Positions 18,519 through 28,125 of a stretch of DNA of 64,000 nt are shown piece by piece. The first letter of the stretch is position 1. Every line of letters begins with the position of its first letter. Origin of the DNA: Pseudomonas sp. LS-2 (GTDB taxonomy: Bacteria; Pseudomonadota; Gammaproteobacteria; Pseudomonadales; Pseudomonadaceae). The stretch covers positions 347,181-411,180 of the forward strand of contig NZ_QXTJ01000015.1 of NCBI RefSeq assembly GCF_003605735.1. Reading direction: 5' to 3'. Below the pieces are notes generated by a model that was not told the origin of the DNA, made no database searches, and was given only the letters and a program-made list of their open reading frames with translations. The position numbers and the translations under genes were made by a program.

Positions 18519-19928
18519 TTACAGCGGTTTGCCCCGGTTGCCATGCTGGCTGACAAAGGCCTGCATGGCTTTGAGGTCGTTGGGCAGGACGGTGCAACGC
18601 TCGTCGCGCTCGAACAAATCAGACAAATGTGCAGGCAGCTCGAGCGCTTTTCCTACACCGGCTTTCTGTACGGCCTCCGGGAATTTAACCGGATGTGCAG
18701 TGCCCAGGATCACCATCGGAGTATCCAGACTGCGACGGCAATCACGCGCTGCCTTCACGCCGATGGCGGTGTGCGGGTCGAGCAACTCGCCGGTGCTGGC
18801 GAACACTTGCGCGATGGTCTCGCAGGTCTGTTCATCGCTGACGGCCAGCGAGTCGAACAGCTTGCGGGTTTCTGTCCAGCGGTCATCCTCGACGCTGAAA
18901 CCACCGCCTTGCTTGAAGCTGTCCATCAGGGCTGCGATGGCCGCGCCATTGCGCCCGTGCATGTCGAACAACAGTCGCTCGAAGTTCGACGACACCATGA
19001 TGTCCATCGATGGCGACAGCGTGGCGTGCAGGGTTTCCTTGACGTACTGATTGCCGCTCATGAAACGGTGCAGGATGTCGTTGCGGTTGGTGGCGACAAC
19101 CAGCTGGCTGATCGGCAGGCCCATGTTGCGGGCCAGGTAACCGGCGAAGATATCGCCGAAGTTGCCGGTCGGCACCGAGAACGCCACCGAACGCGCAGGA
19201 CCACCCAGTTGCAGTGCCGCATGGAAGTAGTAAACGATCTGGGCCATGATCCGCGCCCAGTTGATCGAGTTCACAGCCACCAGGCGAGTGCCCTTGAGGA
19301 AGCTCTGGTCAGCGAAACTGTTCTTGACCATTTCCTGGCAGTCGTCGAAGTTGCCTTCGATGGCGATGTTGTGGATGTTGTCACCGAAGATCGTGGTCAT
19401 CTGGCGGCGTTGAACGTCCGACACGCGATTGTTCGGGTGCAGGATGAAGATGTCGACGTTATCGCAACGACGGCAGCCTTCAATCGCCGCAGAGCCGGTA
19501 TCGCCGGATGTCGCGCCGATGATCACCACGCGCTCGCCGCGTTTTTCCAGCACGTAATCCAGCAGACGACCGAGCAGTTGCAGGGCGAAGTCCTTGAACG
19601 CCAGCGTCGGGCCATGGAACAGTTCCATCACCCATTCATTGCCGTTCAGCTGACGCAGCGGAGCCACTGCGCTGTGGGCGAACACACCGTAGGTTTCTTC
19701 CAGGATCTTCTTGAAATCGGCGTCCGGAATGCTGCCGGTAACGAACGGACGCATCACGCGGAATGCGAGTTCGTGGTAGGGCAAACCTGCCCAGGAAGCG
19801 ATCTCTTCCTGAGTGAAACGAGGCAGGTTTTCAGGCACGTAAAGGCCGCCATCGCTGGCGAGTCCGGCGAGCAGCACGTCTTCGAAATTCAGGGCCGGTG
19901 CCTGGCCACGGGTACTGATATAGCGCAT
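18519..19928 (-). CDS. thrC: Threonine synthase
   Basis: ThrC is the PLP enzyme that converts O-phosphohomoserine to threonine, the last step of the pathway. The protein has 469 residues, normal for the longer bacterial class. The PLP lysine lies in GPTLAFKDFALQLLG (about residue 110) and the phosphate-binding segment in ATSGDTGSAA. The start at 19928 gives the conserved MRYISTRG N-terminus; a longer frame reaches into a repeat. It lies downstream of hom on the same strand, separated by a repeat-filled gap, so expression is probably coupled. Confidence 0.97.
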   Translation of the reverse strand: MRYISTRGQAPALNFEDVLLAGLASDGGLYVPENLPRFTQEEIASWAGLPYHELAFRVMRPFVTGSIPDADFKKILEETYGVFAHSAVAPLRQLNGNEWVMELFHGPTLAFKDFALQLLGRLLDYVLEKRGERVVIIGATSGDTGSAAIEGCRRCDNVDIFILHPNNRVSDVQRRQMTTIFGDNIHNIAIEGNFDDCQEMVKNSFADQSFLKGTRLVAVNSINWARIMAQIVYYFHAALQLGGPARSVAFSVPTGNFGDIFAGYLARNMGLPISQLVVATNRNDILHRFMSGNQYVKETLHATLSPSMDIMVSSNFERLLFDMHGRNGAAIAALMDSFKQGGGFSVEDDRWTETRKLFDSLAVSDEQTCETIAQVFASTGELLDPHTAIGVKAARDCRRSLDTPMVILGTAHPVKFPEAVQKAGVGKALELPAHLSDLFERDERCTVLPNDLKAMQAFVSQHGNRGKPL

Positions 19929-19948
19929 GTCTTCAAACCTTCGGTTTG

Positions 19949-20070
19949 AGCTGCGAGCTTCGAGCTGCAAGCGATGGATAAAAGCAAACCTGCTCTTACC
20001 AGCCGCCGGCAGTGTGAAGCGCGCCGCTGTTTGATTGTGCGTGCGGCTTGTCGCTCAAAGCTTGCCGCTG
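19949..20070. repeat. Imperfect inverted repeat in the hom-thrC gap
   Basis: GAGCTGCGAGCTTCGAGCTGCAAGC on the left is mirrored imperfectly by GCGGCTTGTCGCTCAAAGCTTGCCGCTGC on the right. It is the AGCTTGCAGC-type dispersed repeat seen in many Pseudomonas intergenic regions. Any hom-thrC readthrough would carry it as a long hairpin. Confidence 0.65.
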
Positions 20071-20077
20071 CTTCAAT

Positions 20078-21382
20078 TTAGTTGAGGTGTTCGACGCGGA
20101 TGCGAACGACCGGCCCAGCCACGTCCTGCAACGCTTCAAGCGCCTGGATGGCGTCATTCATGCGCTGCTCGACCACGCGATGGGTCAACAGGATCATCGG
20201 TACCAGACCGTCCTGTTCCTCGACTTCCTTCTGCATGATCGATTCGATGTTGATTCCACGCTCGGACAGGATGCTTGCCACCTGTGCCAGCACGCCTGGG
20301 TGATCCTTGGCCTGAATCCGCAGGTAGTAAGCGCTTTCGCACGCCTCGATCGGCAGGATCGGATGGGCCGACAACGAGTCCGGCTGGAACGCCAGGTGCG
20401 GGACGCGATTTTCCGGGTCGGTGGTCAACGCACGAACCACGTCGACCAGATCGGCCACGACGGACGAAGCGGTTGGTTCCATGCCAGCACCGGCGCCGTA
20501 GAACAGGGTCGAACCGGCAGCGTCACCATTGACCATCACAGCGTTCATCACACCGTTGACGTTGGCGATCAGGCGGTCGGCAGGGATCAGGGTCGGATGC
20601 ACGCGCAACTCGATACCGGCCGGAGTGCTGCGAGCAACGCCCAGGTGTTTGATGCGGTAGCCCAGCGCTTCGGCGTAATTGACGTCGGCGGTGGTCAGTT
20701 TGGTGATGCCCTCGGTGTAGGCCTTGTCGAACTGCAGCGGAATACCGAAGGCGATCGACGCCAGAATGGTCAGCTTGTGCGCAGCGTCGATGCCTTCGAC
20801 GTCGAAGGTCGGATCCGCTTCTGCGTAACCCAGCGCCTGGGCTTCGGCCAGAACGTCCGGGAAAGTACGGCCCTTCTCGCGCATCTCGGTCAGAATGAAG
20901 TTGCCGGTGCCGTTGATGATGCCGGCCACCCAGTTGATGCGGTTGGCGGAGAGGCCCTCGCGGATCGCCTTGATCACCGGGATACCGCCTGCAACCGCAG
21001 CCTCGAACGCCACGATGACGCCCTTCTCGCGAGCCTTGGCGAAAATTTCGTTGCCATGAACGGCGATCAACGCCTTGTTGGCAGTCACTACGTGCTTGCC
21101 GTTCTCGATGGCCTTGAGCACCAGTTCACGGGCAATGGTGTAGCCACCGATCAATTCGATGACGATCTCGATCTCAGGGTTGCTCGCCACGTCGAAAACG
21201 TCGGTAGTGGTCGGGGTACCGGTAATCTGGCAATTGGGGTTTGGCGTACGCACGGCAATTTGCGCGACTTCGATTCCACGCCCGGCGCGGCGGGCAATTT
21301 CTTCGGCGTTACGCTTTAGCACATTGAAGGTACCGCCACCGACAGTACCCAGCCCACAGATGCCTACTTTGACCGGTTTCAC
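20078..21382 (-). CDS. hom: Homoserine dehydrogenase
   Basis: This NAD(P)H-dependent enzyme reduces aspartate semialdehyde to homoserine, the branch point to threonine and methionine. It has 434 residues. The N-terminal dinucleotide fold has GICGLGTVGGGTF (about residues 6-18), the catalytic region contains AGIINGTGNFIL and EADPTFDVEG, and a C-terminal ACT domain covers about residues 350-430 (KDHPGVLAQVASIL). The GTG start at 21382 is preceded by GGGAG and gives the conserved KPVKVGICG start. The ACT domain is consistent with feedback control by threonine. Confidence 0.97.
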   Translation of the reverse strand: MKPVKVGICGLGTVGGGTFNVLKRNAEEIARRAGRGIEVAQIAVRTPNPNCQITGTPTTTDVFDVASNPEIEIVIELIGGYTIARELVLKAIENGKHVVTANKALIAVHGNEIFAKAREKGVIVAFEAAVAGGIPVIKAIREGLSANRINWVAGIINGTGNFILTEMREKGRTFPDVLAEAQALGYAEADPTFDVEGIDAAHKLTILASIAFGIPLQFDKAYTEGITKLTTADVNYAEALGYRIKHLGVARSTPAGIELRVHPTLIPADRLIANVNGVMNAVMVNGDAAGSTLFYGAGAGMEPTASSVVADLVDVVRALTTDPENRVPHLAFQPDSLSAHPILPIEACESAYYLRIQAKDHPGVLAQVASILSERGINIESIMQKEVEEQDGLVPMILLTHRVVEQRMNDAIQALEALQDVAGPVVRIRVEHLN

Positions 21383-21457
21383 TATGAACTCCCCATAAAA
21401 CGGCCGACGCGAGGCCGGCCGTGAAAACAACCGCAGTGAATTGCGGCTCGCTGTTGA

Positions 21458-22198
21458 TTACTTGGCGCTGAGTGCCAGTTTGGCGACTTGCGGTGCCGGC
21501 TGATAGCCCGGAATCAGCTGACCGTCGGCCAACACGATGGCCGGTGTGCCGTTCACACCGATCGACTGGCCGATCTCGAATTGTCGGGTGACCGGGTTGT
21601 CGCATTTCGGCGCTTCGATGTTCTTGCCGTCGACCATGCGATCCATGGCACCGCGGCGATCCTTGGAACACCACACAGCCTGCAGTTGTTCGTCACCCGG
21701 CGAGCCCAGGCCCTGACGCGGGAAGGCCACGTAACGCACCTCGATGCCACGCTTGTTCAGCTCCGGTACTTCGCCATGCAGTTTGTGGCAGTACGGGCAG
21801 GTGGTGTCGGTGAAGACGGTGATGTGGGACTTGGTCTCGCCAATGGCCGGGTACACGACCATTTCTGCGGCGGGAATGCCATTGATGGTTTTGGAGATGG
21901 CCTGGCGCTCGACCTTCTCGGTGAGGTTGACCGGTTTGCCGCCTTGAATCTGATACAGATTGCCCTGCATCACGAACTGGCCGTCGGCGCTGGCGTAGAG
22001 CACACGACCGCCTTTCAGATTGACTTCGTACAGGCCGTTGAGGGGGCTGCTGGAAATGCTCTCGACCGGAATCTCCAGATTCAGCGATTCCAGGGTCTTG
22101 CGGATGGCCTTGTCGGACGCTTCGTCGGCGTGGGCGAACAGGCTGAAAGTGCTGGCCAGCGCTACAACGGCAGCACCGATAATACGAGTCACGCGCAT
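21458..22198 (-). CDS. dsbC: Thiol:disulfide interchange protein DsbC
   Basis: DsbC is a periplasmic disulfide isomerase kept reduced by DsbD. The 246-residue precursor has a signal peptide (VVALASTFSLFAHA), an N-terminal dimerisation domain (about 25-85) and a thioredoxin-like domain with the active site CPYC in TTCPYCHKLH (near residue 133). A second Cys pair follows (WCSKDRR and PKCDNPV). It lies between xerD and hom on the minus strand, the usual Pseudomonas order. Confidence 0.96.
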   Translation of the reverse strand: MRVTRIIGAAVVALASTFSLFAHADEASDKAIRKTLESLNLEIPVESISSSPLNGLYEVNLKGGRVLYASADGQFVMQGNLYQIQGGKPVNLTEKVERQAISKTINGIPAAEMVVYPAIGETKSHITVFTDTTCPYCHKLHGEVPELNKRGIEVRYVAFPRQGLGSPGDEQLQAVWCSKDRRGAMDRMVDGKNIEAPKCDNPVTRQFEIGQSIGVNGTPAIVLADGQLIPGYQPAPQVAKLALSAK

Positions 22199-22366
22199 GA
22201 AAACTCCTCGAGCGGTGGGCAGATGGGCGGGATTGAAAACAGCGGACGCGAACGTACCGGGGATTTTTCGAAACGCCGATCTGCGAAACCGGCAAAGCCT
22301 ATCACATAAGGCCCGCGAGTCCGACGCCGACTGATGTAAGACTCGTCGTAAATTCCCGGTGATGAC

Positions 22367-23263
22367 TTACCCGCGTGGGTGATGTCTGGCGTGCAGATCC
22401 TGCAACCGGGCACGCGCGACATGGGTATAGATCTGCGTGGTGGACAGGTCGCTGTGGCCCAGCAACATCTGCACCACACGAAGGTCGGCGCCATGGTTGA
22501 GCAAGTGCGTGGCGAAGGCATGGCGCAAGGTGTGCGGCGACAGGGATTTGCCGATACCCGCAACTTTGGCCTGAAGCTTGATCCGGTGCCAGAAGGTCTG
22601 TCGGGTCATCTGCTCGCCGCGCAGACTGGGGAAAAGCACGTCACTGGGCCGGCCAGCGAGGATTTCCTGACGAGCGTCGCGCAAGTAGCGCTCCACCCAG
22701 ACAATGGCCTCTTCTCCCATGGGCACCAGCCGCTCCTTGCTGCCCTTGCCCATGATCCGCAACACGCCCTGGCGTAAATTGACTTGCTCCAGCGTCAAGC
22801 TGACCAGTTCGGTCACGCGCAGGCCGCAGGCATACAGCACTTCCAGCATGGCGCGATCACGCTGACCGATGGCTTCGCTCAAGTCGGGCGCTGCGAGCAA
22901 TGCCTCGACGTCTGCCTCGGACAGTGATTTGGGCAGCGGTTTGCCCAGTTGCGGCATGTCAACCTGCAAAGTGGGGTCGACCGCGATCAGCTTCTCGCGC
23001 AACAGATAACGATAGAAGCCCCGCACGCCGGACAGGAATCGTGCGCTGGACCTCGCCTTGTAGCCGTTGTCCACCCGCCAGGCCAAGTGATCGAAGATAG
23101 CCCCGCGCCCGACACTCATCAGGTCAATCCCCCTCTCCTGCAGCCAGCCGTTGAACAGCGCCAGGTCGCTGCGGTAAGCATCGCGGGTGTTGTCCGAGAG
23201 GCCTTTCTCCAGCCACAAAGCGTCGAGGAAGCGGTCAATCATGGGGTGGTCAAGAGCGGGCAT
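22367..23263 (-). CDS. xerD: Site-specific tyrosine recombinase XerD
   Basis: XerD acts with XerC at dif to resolve chromosome dimers under FtsK control. The 298-residue protein has the N-terminal SAM-like core-binding domain (about 5-90) and the catalytic domain. The catalytic set is visible: Arg in CGLRVTELVSL, Lys in GKGSKERLVP, HTLRHAFATHLL, the GHSDLSTTQIY His and the nucleophilic Tyr. I chose the ATG at 23263 (MPALDHPMIDRFLDALW) because it fits the family; the frame runs further upstream without support. This is a housekeeping recombinase and not an integrase of a mobile element. Confidence 0.96.
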   Translation of the reverse strand: MPALDHPMIDRFLDALWLEKGLSDNTRDAYRSDLALFNGWLQERGIDLMSVGRGAIFDHLAWRVDNGYKARSSARFLSGVRGFYRYLLREKLIAVDPTLQVDMPQLGKPLPKSLSEADVEALLAAPDLSEAIGQRDRAMLEVLYACGLRVTELVSLTLEQVNLRQGVLRIMGKGSKERLVPMGEEAIVWVERYLRDARQEILAGRPSDVLFPSLRGEQMTRQTFWHRIKLQAKVAGIGKSLSPHTLRHAFATHLLNHGADLRVVQMLLGHSDLSTTQIYTHVARARLQDLHARHHPRG

Positions 23264-23325
23264 GTGAACCTGTGTTCCTTCGCGGATTGAATACGATGCA
23301 CATCTTACAGCTCGGGCCTTGTCCC

Positions 23326-23395
23326 CTGTAGCAGTCCGGCTTGCCGACGGTGGCGATTTCGCGCACGCCTGCGCCGGCAAGCCGGACGGCTACAG
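23326..23395. repeat. REP pair, CTGTAGCAG type
   Basis: CTGTAGCAGTCCGGCTTGCC and its mirror GGCAAGCCGGACGGCTACAG flank a short spacer. It lies between the rplS terminator and the xerD start. Confidence 0.85.
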
Positions 23396-23432
23396 GCTAT
23401 GAACATCGGCCGCTGCATAAATCGCAGACAAC

Positions 23433-23460
23433 AAAAAAGCAGCCCGTAGGCTGCTTTTTT
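23433..23460 (-). terminator. Rho-independent terminator of the rpsP-rplS operon
   Basis: AAAAAAGCAGCC and GGCTGCTTTTTT pair around CGTA. It lies 20 bases after the rplS stop. The stem is flanked by A and T runs and would work in both directions. Confidence 0.92.
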
Positions 23461-23479
23461 CTGCATCGGAAGCCTGGAA

Positions 23480-23830
23480 TTAAACCAGTTTTTCCTTGAT
23501 GCGAGCTGCTTTACCGGACAGGTCACGCAGGTAGTACAGCTTGGCCTTGCGAACGTCACCGCGACGTTTCACAGCCATGCTGTCGATTTGCGGGCTGTAG
23601 GTCTGGAAAGTACGCTCAACGCCAACACCGTTGGAGATTTTACGAACAGTGAAAGCACTGTTCACACCACGGTTACGCTTGGCGATAACAACGCCTTCGA
23701 ACGCTTGCAGACGCGAACGGTCGCCTTCCTTCACTTTCACCTGAACGACAATGGTGTCGCCCGGGGCAAAGGGAGGGATCTCTTTGGTCATCTGCTCTGC
23801 TTCGAGTGCAAGGATGATTTTGTTAGTCAT
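23480..23830 (-). CDS. rplS: 50S ribosomal protein L19
   Basis: L19 sits at the interface of the 30S and 50S subunits. The 116-residue protein has the normal length and the recognisable [16 protein letters not shown] start, the [11 protein letters not shown] core and the [25 protein letters not shown] end. TTAGGAGC precedes the ATG. It is the last gene of the rpsP-rimM-trmD-rplS operon, 43 bases after trmD. Confidence 0.98.
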   Translation of the reverse strand: MTNKIILALEAEQMTKEIPPFAPGDTIVVQVKVKEGDRSRLQAFEGVVIAKRNRGVNSAFTVRKISNGVGVERTFQTYSPQIDSMAVKRRGDVRKAKLYYLRDLSGKAARIKEKLV

Positions 23831-23873
23831 GCTGTGCTCCTAAGGTAAATCAATCGGATTTACCATCGATACG

Positions 23874-24626
23874 TTAACTATCGTCCCGCTCGCGGAGGTA
23901 TTCCGCCAGCAGCTTCTTCTCTTCTCCAGAAAGCGAGCGGCTTTCCAGAAGATCGGCGCGTCGTTCATAGGTCCGCCCAAGGGACTGCTGTAAACGCCAA
24001 CGCCGGATGTGTGCGTGATTGCCACTTAGCAATACGTCGGGAACACGCTGATCCGCATACACCTCCGGTCGGGTGTAGTGCGGGCAATCCAGCAGACCAT
24101 CCGTGAAGGAATCTTCCTCCGCGGAATCCACATGCCCTAAAGCTCCAGGCAGCAGTCGCGTAACCGCATCTATCAGGACCATGGCGGGCAACTCACCGCC
24201 CGACAACACATAGTCTCCAATCGACCACTCTTCATCGACATGAGCATCAATAAAACGCTCGTCGATGCCTTCATAACGACCGGCAATCAGGATAAGTGCT
24301 TCTTCCTGCGCCAACTCGCGCACCGCAGACTGATCCAGCTTGCGGCCTTGTGGCGACAGGTAAATTACCTTCGCCGCATCCCCGGCAGCTTGCCTGGCCT
24401 GAACCAGAGCGTCTTCCAGGGGCTTGATCTTCATCACCATGCCAGGGCCACCGCCAAACGGGCGATCGTCCACGGTGTGATGTCGATCCGTGGTGTAGTC
24501 CCGCGGATTCCAACAAGTAAGCTGCAACAGCCCTTGTTTTACCGCACGGCCGGTAATGCCGTATTCGCTGATGGCGGAAAACATCTCGGGAAACAGACTG
24601 ATGACTTCTATGCGCAGGCTAGCCAT
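23874..24626 (-). CDS. trmD: tRNA (guanine-N1)-methyltransferase
   Basis: TrmD methylates G37 next to the anticodon with S-adenosylmethionine and prevents +1 frameshifting. The 250-residue protein has the SPOUT knot region: [23 protein letters not shown] and [21 protein letters not shown]. The start [14 protein letters not shown] is conserved. It begins three bases after rimM ends, so the two are tightly coupled. Confidence 0.98.
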   Translation of the reverse strand: MASLRIEVISLFPEMFSAISEYGITGRAVKQGLLQLTCWNPRDYTTDRHHTVDDRPFGGGPGMVMKIKPLEDALVQARQAAGDAAKVIYLSPQGRKLDQSAVRELAQEEALILIAGRYEGIDERFIDAHVDEEWSIGDYVLSGGELPAMVLIDAVTRLLPGALGHVDSAEEDSFTDGLLDCPHYTRPEVYADQRVPDVLLSGNHAHIRRWRLQQSLGRTYERRADLLESRSLSGEEKKLLAEYLRERDDS

Positions 24627-24629
24627 CGC

Positions 24630-25166
24630 TTAGAAATCCGCGTCCCAATCCACCTTCATCTCGCCTGCAACCAGATCGACGGCCAACACGCATTGCTCCG
24701 TATAGGGCAACAGGCGTTCGCGATCATCCAGACTGCCTGCGCAGGGCTTGACCACCATTACATCGTTCGAGCCGGTTTCCAGAAGATGATCGATCTTCCC
24801 GAGCAATTGCCCAAGGTGGTCGACGACCTTCAAACCCACAAGCTGGTACCAGTAGTACTCGCCGTCGGTCAGTTCAGGGAACACGTTGCGCGGCACGCAG
24901 ATCTCATAACCGGCCAGAAGACGAGCTTCTTCACGATCATCAAGACCCTTGAGCTTCGCGACCAGGAACTTATCGCTCCCGCGTCCGCTGACCAGCTCAA
25001 CCTGCTTCACGCTGCCTTCGCGCTTGAGCGTCCAGGTTTTGTACTGCAACAGGTTTTCAGTCGGATCAGTAAAGGAATACACCTTCACTTCGCCGCGAAC
25101 GCCATGAACAGAATAGATTTTGCCAATAACGATCAAATCATCGGCAACAACTGGCGTCGCGTTCAT
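24630..25166 (-). CDS. rimM: 16S rRNA processing protein RimM
   Basis: RimM binds S19 and helps maturation of the 30S head. The 178-residue protein has an N-terminal RimM domain (VIGKIYSVHGVRGEVKVYSFTD) and a C-terminal PRC-barrel (about 100-175; DGEYYWYQLVGLKV and WDADF end). It begins five bases after rpsP. Length and order are typical. Confidence 0.97.
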   Translation of the reverse strand: MNATPVVADDLIVIGKIYSVHGVRGEVKVYSFTDPTENLLQYKTWTLKREGSVKQVELVSGRGSDKFLVAKLKGLDDREEARLLAGYEICVPRNVFPELTDGEYYWYQLVGLKVVDHLGQLLGKIDHLLETGSNDVMVVKPCAGSLDDRERLLPYTEQCVLAVDLVAGEMKVDWDADF

Positions 25167-25171
25167 ATTGC

Positions 25172-25423
25172 TCAGGCCGCAGCCTTAGCAGATTCCTTCA
25201 GCAGCGAAGCAACACGCTCAGAAGGTTGTGCACCAACGCTCAGCCAGTGGGCCAGACGCTCTTGGTTCACGGACAGACGGATTTCCTGACCACGGGCAAC
25301 CGGGTTGAAGAAACCGATTTGTTCCTTGTGCGAACCGTCGCGTGGGTTACGGCTGTCGGTCACAGTCAGGTGGTAGAACGGGCGCTTTTTGGAGCCGCCA
25401 AGGGCAAGACGGATTGTTAGCAT
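25172..25423 (-). CDS. rpsP: 30S ribosomal protein S16
   Basis: S16 is a small primary assembly protein of the 30S subunit. The 83-residue product begins [19 protein letters not shown], as in the family. The frame continues upstream without a stop but the ATG at 25423 gives the normal length. It is the first gene of the rpsP-rimM-trmD-rplS operon and has a good promoter about 70 bases upstream. Confidence 0.98.
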   Translation of the reverse strand: MLTIRLALGGSKKRPFYHLTVTDSRNPRDGSHKEQIGFFNPVARGQEIRLSVNQERLAHWLSVGAQPSERVASLLKESAKAAA

Positions 25424-25494
25424 TGAACAATTTCCTGTAGTCGGAGCTGCAAATCTAAGATGCATCGCGGGCACGGGTGCCCGAAAGGCCGCAT

Positions 25495-25522
25495 ATTCTA
25501 AGGAATATCCGGACGTTTGCAA
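25495..25522 (-). promoter_or_regulatory. Sigma70-like promoter of the rpsP operon
   Basis: On the minus strand TTGCAA (25517-25522) and TAGAAT (25495-25500) are separated by 16 bases. The position, about 70 bases before rpsP, fits. A short palindrome ATATTC/GAATAT overlaps the -10 region. Confidence 0.6.
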
Positions 25523-25636
25523 ATGACTTTTTCCGGCGCACGCCGTCAGGCCATCAAGATTTGCCATGGAGCCGTCGTCAACAACGGCAAGTTAGGCGCC
25601 TGCGCGAGCAGGCCAGTGGGACGTATGTCCCAAAGA

Positions 25637-25662
25637 AGGACGCGCGGGAGATCCTCCCGCGC
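25637..25662 (-). terminator. Hairpin downstream of ffh
   Basis: GCGCGGGAG and CTCCCGCGC form a strong stem around a four-base loop just after the ffh stop. On the minus strand it is followed by a mixed TCCTTCTTT tract, so termination may be partial. Confidence 0.6.
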
Positions 25663-25670
25663 GGTGCAAA

Positions 25671-27047
25671 TCACATTCTTGGCATGCCGCCGCCTGGCAA
25701 CATTCCACCCATGCCGCGCATCATTTTTGCCATGCCGCCCTTGGTGGAGAATTTCTTCATCATCTTCTGCATCTGTTTGTGCTGCTTGATCAGACGCCCG
25801 ATGTCCTGCACCTGGGTACCGGAACCCATGGCGATACGGCGCTTGCGCGAACCGCTGATCAAGTCAGGGTCGCGACGTTCGGCCGGGGTCATCGAGTTGA
25901 TGATGGCTTCCATCTGCTTGAATTGCTTCTCGGCCGCCGTCTGGGCATTACCCATCTGCGACAGGTTCACGCCGCCCATGGTCGGCAGTTTGTCCATGAG
26001 CCCGCCAAGGCCGCCCATGCTTTTCATCTGTTGCAGCTGATCGCGGAAGTCTTCGAGGTCGAAGCCCTTGCCCTTCTTCAGCTTTTTGGCCAGCTTGTCG
26101 GCCTTTTCCTTGTCGAGGGTCTGCTCGGCCTGTTCGATCAGACTGAGAACGTCGCCCATGCCAAGGATGCGCGACGCGATACGGTCCGGATGGAACGGCT
26201 CCAGCGCCTCGCTCTTCTCACCCATACCGATGAACTTGATCGGCTTGCCGGTAATGGCGCGGACCGACAGCGCAGCACCACCACGGGCGTCACCGTCGAC
26301 CTTGGTCAGGATCACGCCAGTCAGTGGCAACGCATCGCCGAACGCCTTGGCGGTGTTGGCCGCGTCCTGACCGGTCATGGCATCGACCACGAACAGGGTT
26401 TCAGCCGGCTTGACCGCCGCGTGCAGCGCCTGAATCTCGCCCATCATCTCGGCGTCGATGTGCAGACGGCCGGCGGTGTCGAGGATAACGACGTCGATGA
26501 ACTTGAGTTTTGCTTCCTTGATAGCCGCTTCGGCGATGGCTACCGGCTTCTGGCTGATATCGGACGGGAAGAACGTCACGCCGATGTCATTGGCCAGCGT
26601 TTCGAGCTGCTTGATCGCCGCAGGACGGTAGACGTCGGCAGACACCACCATCACGGTTTTCTTTTTGCGTTCCTTGAGGAATTTCGCCAGCTTGCCTGCG
26701 GTGGTGGTCTTACCCGCACCTTGCAGACCCGCCATCAGGATGACCGCCGGTGGCGCAACGTTGAGGGTCAGCTCTTCGTTGGCCGCCCCCATCATCTCTT
26801 CCAGCTCGGCCTGGACGATCTTCACGAACGCCTGGCCCGGGGTCAGGCTGCGCGACACCTCGGTGCCGACAGCGCGTTCCTTGATGCGATTGACGAAGTC
26901 TTTGACGACCGGCAAGGCGACGTCGGCTTCGAGCAGAGCCATACGCACTTCACGCAGCGTGTCCTTGATGTTGTCCTCGGTCAGCTTGGCTTTGCCGGTG
27001 ACCTGGCGCAGCGTCTGCGAGAGACGATCTGTCAGATTTTCAAACAT
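25671..27047 (-). CDS. ffh: Signal recognition particle protein Ffh
   Basis: Ffh is the GTPase and signal-sequence-binding subunit of the bacterial SRP with 4.5S RNA. The 458-residue protein has the NG domain with G1 GLQGAGKTTTAGKLA (about residues 105-119), DTAGRLHID, TKVDGDARGGAAL and a C-terminal methionine-rich M domain (about 300-435). The C-terminus is rich in Met and Gly (KMMRGMGGMLPGGGMP). It is divergent from the CcsA-like gene and upstream of the rpsP operon, the usual Pseudomonas order. Confidence 0.98.
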   Translation of the reverse strand: MFENLTDRLSQTLRQVTGKAKLTEDNIKDTLREVRMALLEADVALPVVKDFVNRIKERAVGTEVSRSLTPGQAFVKIVQAELEEMMGAANEELTLNVAPPAVILMAGLQGAGKTTTAGKLAKFLKERKKKTVMVVSADVYRPAAIKQLETLANDIGVTFFPSDISQKPVAIAEAAIKEAKLKFIDVVILDTAGRLHIDAEMMGEIQALHAAVKPAETLFVVDAMTGQDAANTAKAFGDALPLTGVILTKVDGDARGGAALSVRAITGKPIKFIGMGEKSEALEPFHPDRIASRILGMGDVLSLIEQAEQTLDKEKADKLAKKLKKGKGFDLEDFRDQLQQMKSMGGLGGLMDKLPTMGGVNLSQMGNAQTAAEKQFKQMEAIINSMTPAERRDPDLISGSRKRRIAMGSGTQVQDIGRLIKQHKQMQKMMKKFSTKGGMAKMMRGMGGMLPGGGMPRM

Positions 27048-27300
27048 GCGCGATCCTTTAGGTTCGTCTGAACCCCGGTTGATGCGGCCCGGCCCATGAC
27101 GGCTCTGCCCCCGGGCACCGGTTGAAAACGATGCGTATATAAAGAGGGAGCAGCGCTCGGCGAGCCTGTGGCTTGAGCAGGTCGCGGATTATAGCGAAGA
27201 GTCTTGCGCACGGACACCATGACGTCTGCTTCTGTGGTCTTTCGTGCACTGTCGGTTCTATGCCAAACTCAGCGGCTTTCGGGCACGCCCTTCAGGATCT

Positions 27301-28113
27301 ATGTTCCCCTTGTCACCGAGTTTGCTATTCAGCCTCGCCGCCGCCGTCCTCTACGCCGCTGCGACTCTCTATCAAGGCATCCGCCTGCGTCAGGGCAAAA
27401 AAGCCGATAAATGGCTGCTGTGCCTGATCGGCACCCTTGCTGTCGCCTGCCAGGCCAGTGCGCTTTTCGGCCAACTGGTGCGCCCCATCGGTCTGGGCCT
27501 GGACTTCTTCAGCGCCGCCAGCCTGATCGCCGTCGCCGTCATTATCGTGACGATGCTGGCCTGCATTCGCATTCCGGTGGAGATCCTGCTCATCCTGCTG
27601 TTCCCGCTGGGCCTGCTGACCACCCTGATGGCGCAGTTCGCACCCGTGGGCACGCTGCAGCCGATTGAGGCCGAACCCGGTCTGATCGGGCACATTCTGC
27701 TGTCGATCCTGGCCTACGGCATGTTCACCATCGCCGTGTTCCAGGCCTTACTGCTGTTGCTGCAGAATCATCAGTTGAAAAACAAGCACCCCTCCGGCCT
27801 GATCCGCAACTTCCCGCCGCTGCAAACCATGGAAAGCCTGCTGTTCGGCTTCCTCTGGGCCGGCTGGACGCTGCTGTCGATGTCGCTGATTTCCGGGTGG
27901 CTGTTCGTTGAGAATCTGTTCGCCCAGCATCTGGTGCACAAGACCTTGCTGTCGATCCTTGCCTGGATCGTCTTCAGCGTATTGCTGTGGGGGCGCACGC
28001 GTCTGGGTTGGCGTGGCCACAAGGCCATCCGCTGGACACTGGGTGGATTCCTGCTGCTGATGCTGGCCTACTTCGGCAGCAAACTCGTTCGCGAATATAT
28101 CCTGCACATCTGA
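27301..28113 (+). CDS. CcsA/YpjD-like inner-membrane protein
   Basis: This is a 270-residue membrane protein with about eight hydrophobic segments of the cytochrome c assembly (CcsA/HemX) family. A GHILLSILAYGMF segment and a conserved WAGWTLLSMSLISGW region with Trp and Leu are typical. The ATG at 27301 follows AGGATCT; an upstream frame from 27244 is not supported. It is divergent from ffh and 12 bases before a CorC-type gene. The name YpjD/CorE reflects a proposed link to Co/Mg transport; the true activity is uncertain. Confidence 0.88.
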   Translation: MFPLSPSLLFSLAAAVLYAAATLYQGIRLRQGKKADKWLLCLIGTLAVACQASALFGQLVRPIGLGLDFFSAASLIAVAVIIVTMLACIRIPVEILLILLFPLGLLTTLMAQFAPVGTLQPIEAEPGLIGHILLSILAYGMFTIAVFQALLLLLQNHQLKNKHPSGLIRNFPPLQTMESLLFGFLWAGWTLLSMSLISGWLFVENLFAQHLVHKTLLSILAWIVFSVLLWGRTRLGWRGHKAIRWTLGGFLLLMLAYFGSKLVREYILHI

Positions 28114-28125
28114 CGGGCGCTGATC

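Noticed and set aside
22367..23263. Tyrosine recombinase as a sign of an integrated element
   Set aside because: Length, motifs and the dsbC neighbour identify housekeeping XerD.
25779..27071. A 430-codon open frame antisense to ffh
   Set aside because: The product is a shadow of Ffh with biased composition; ffh itself is unmistakable.
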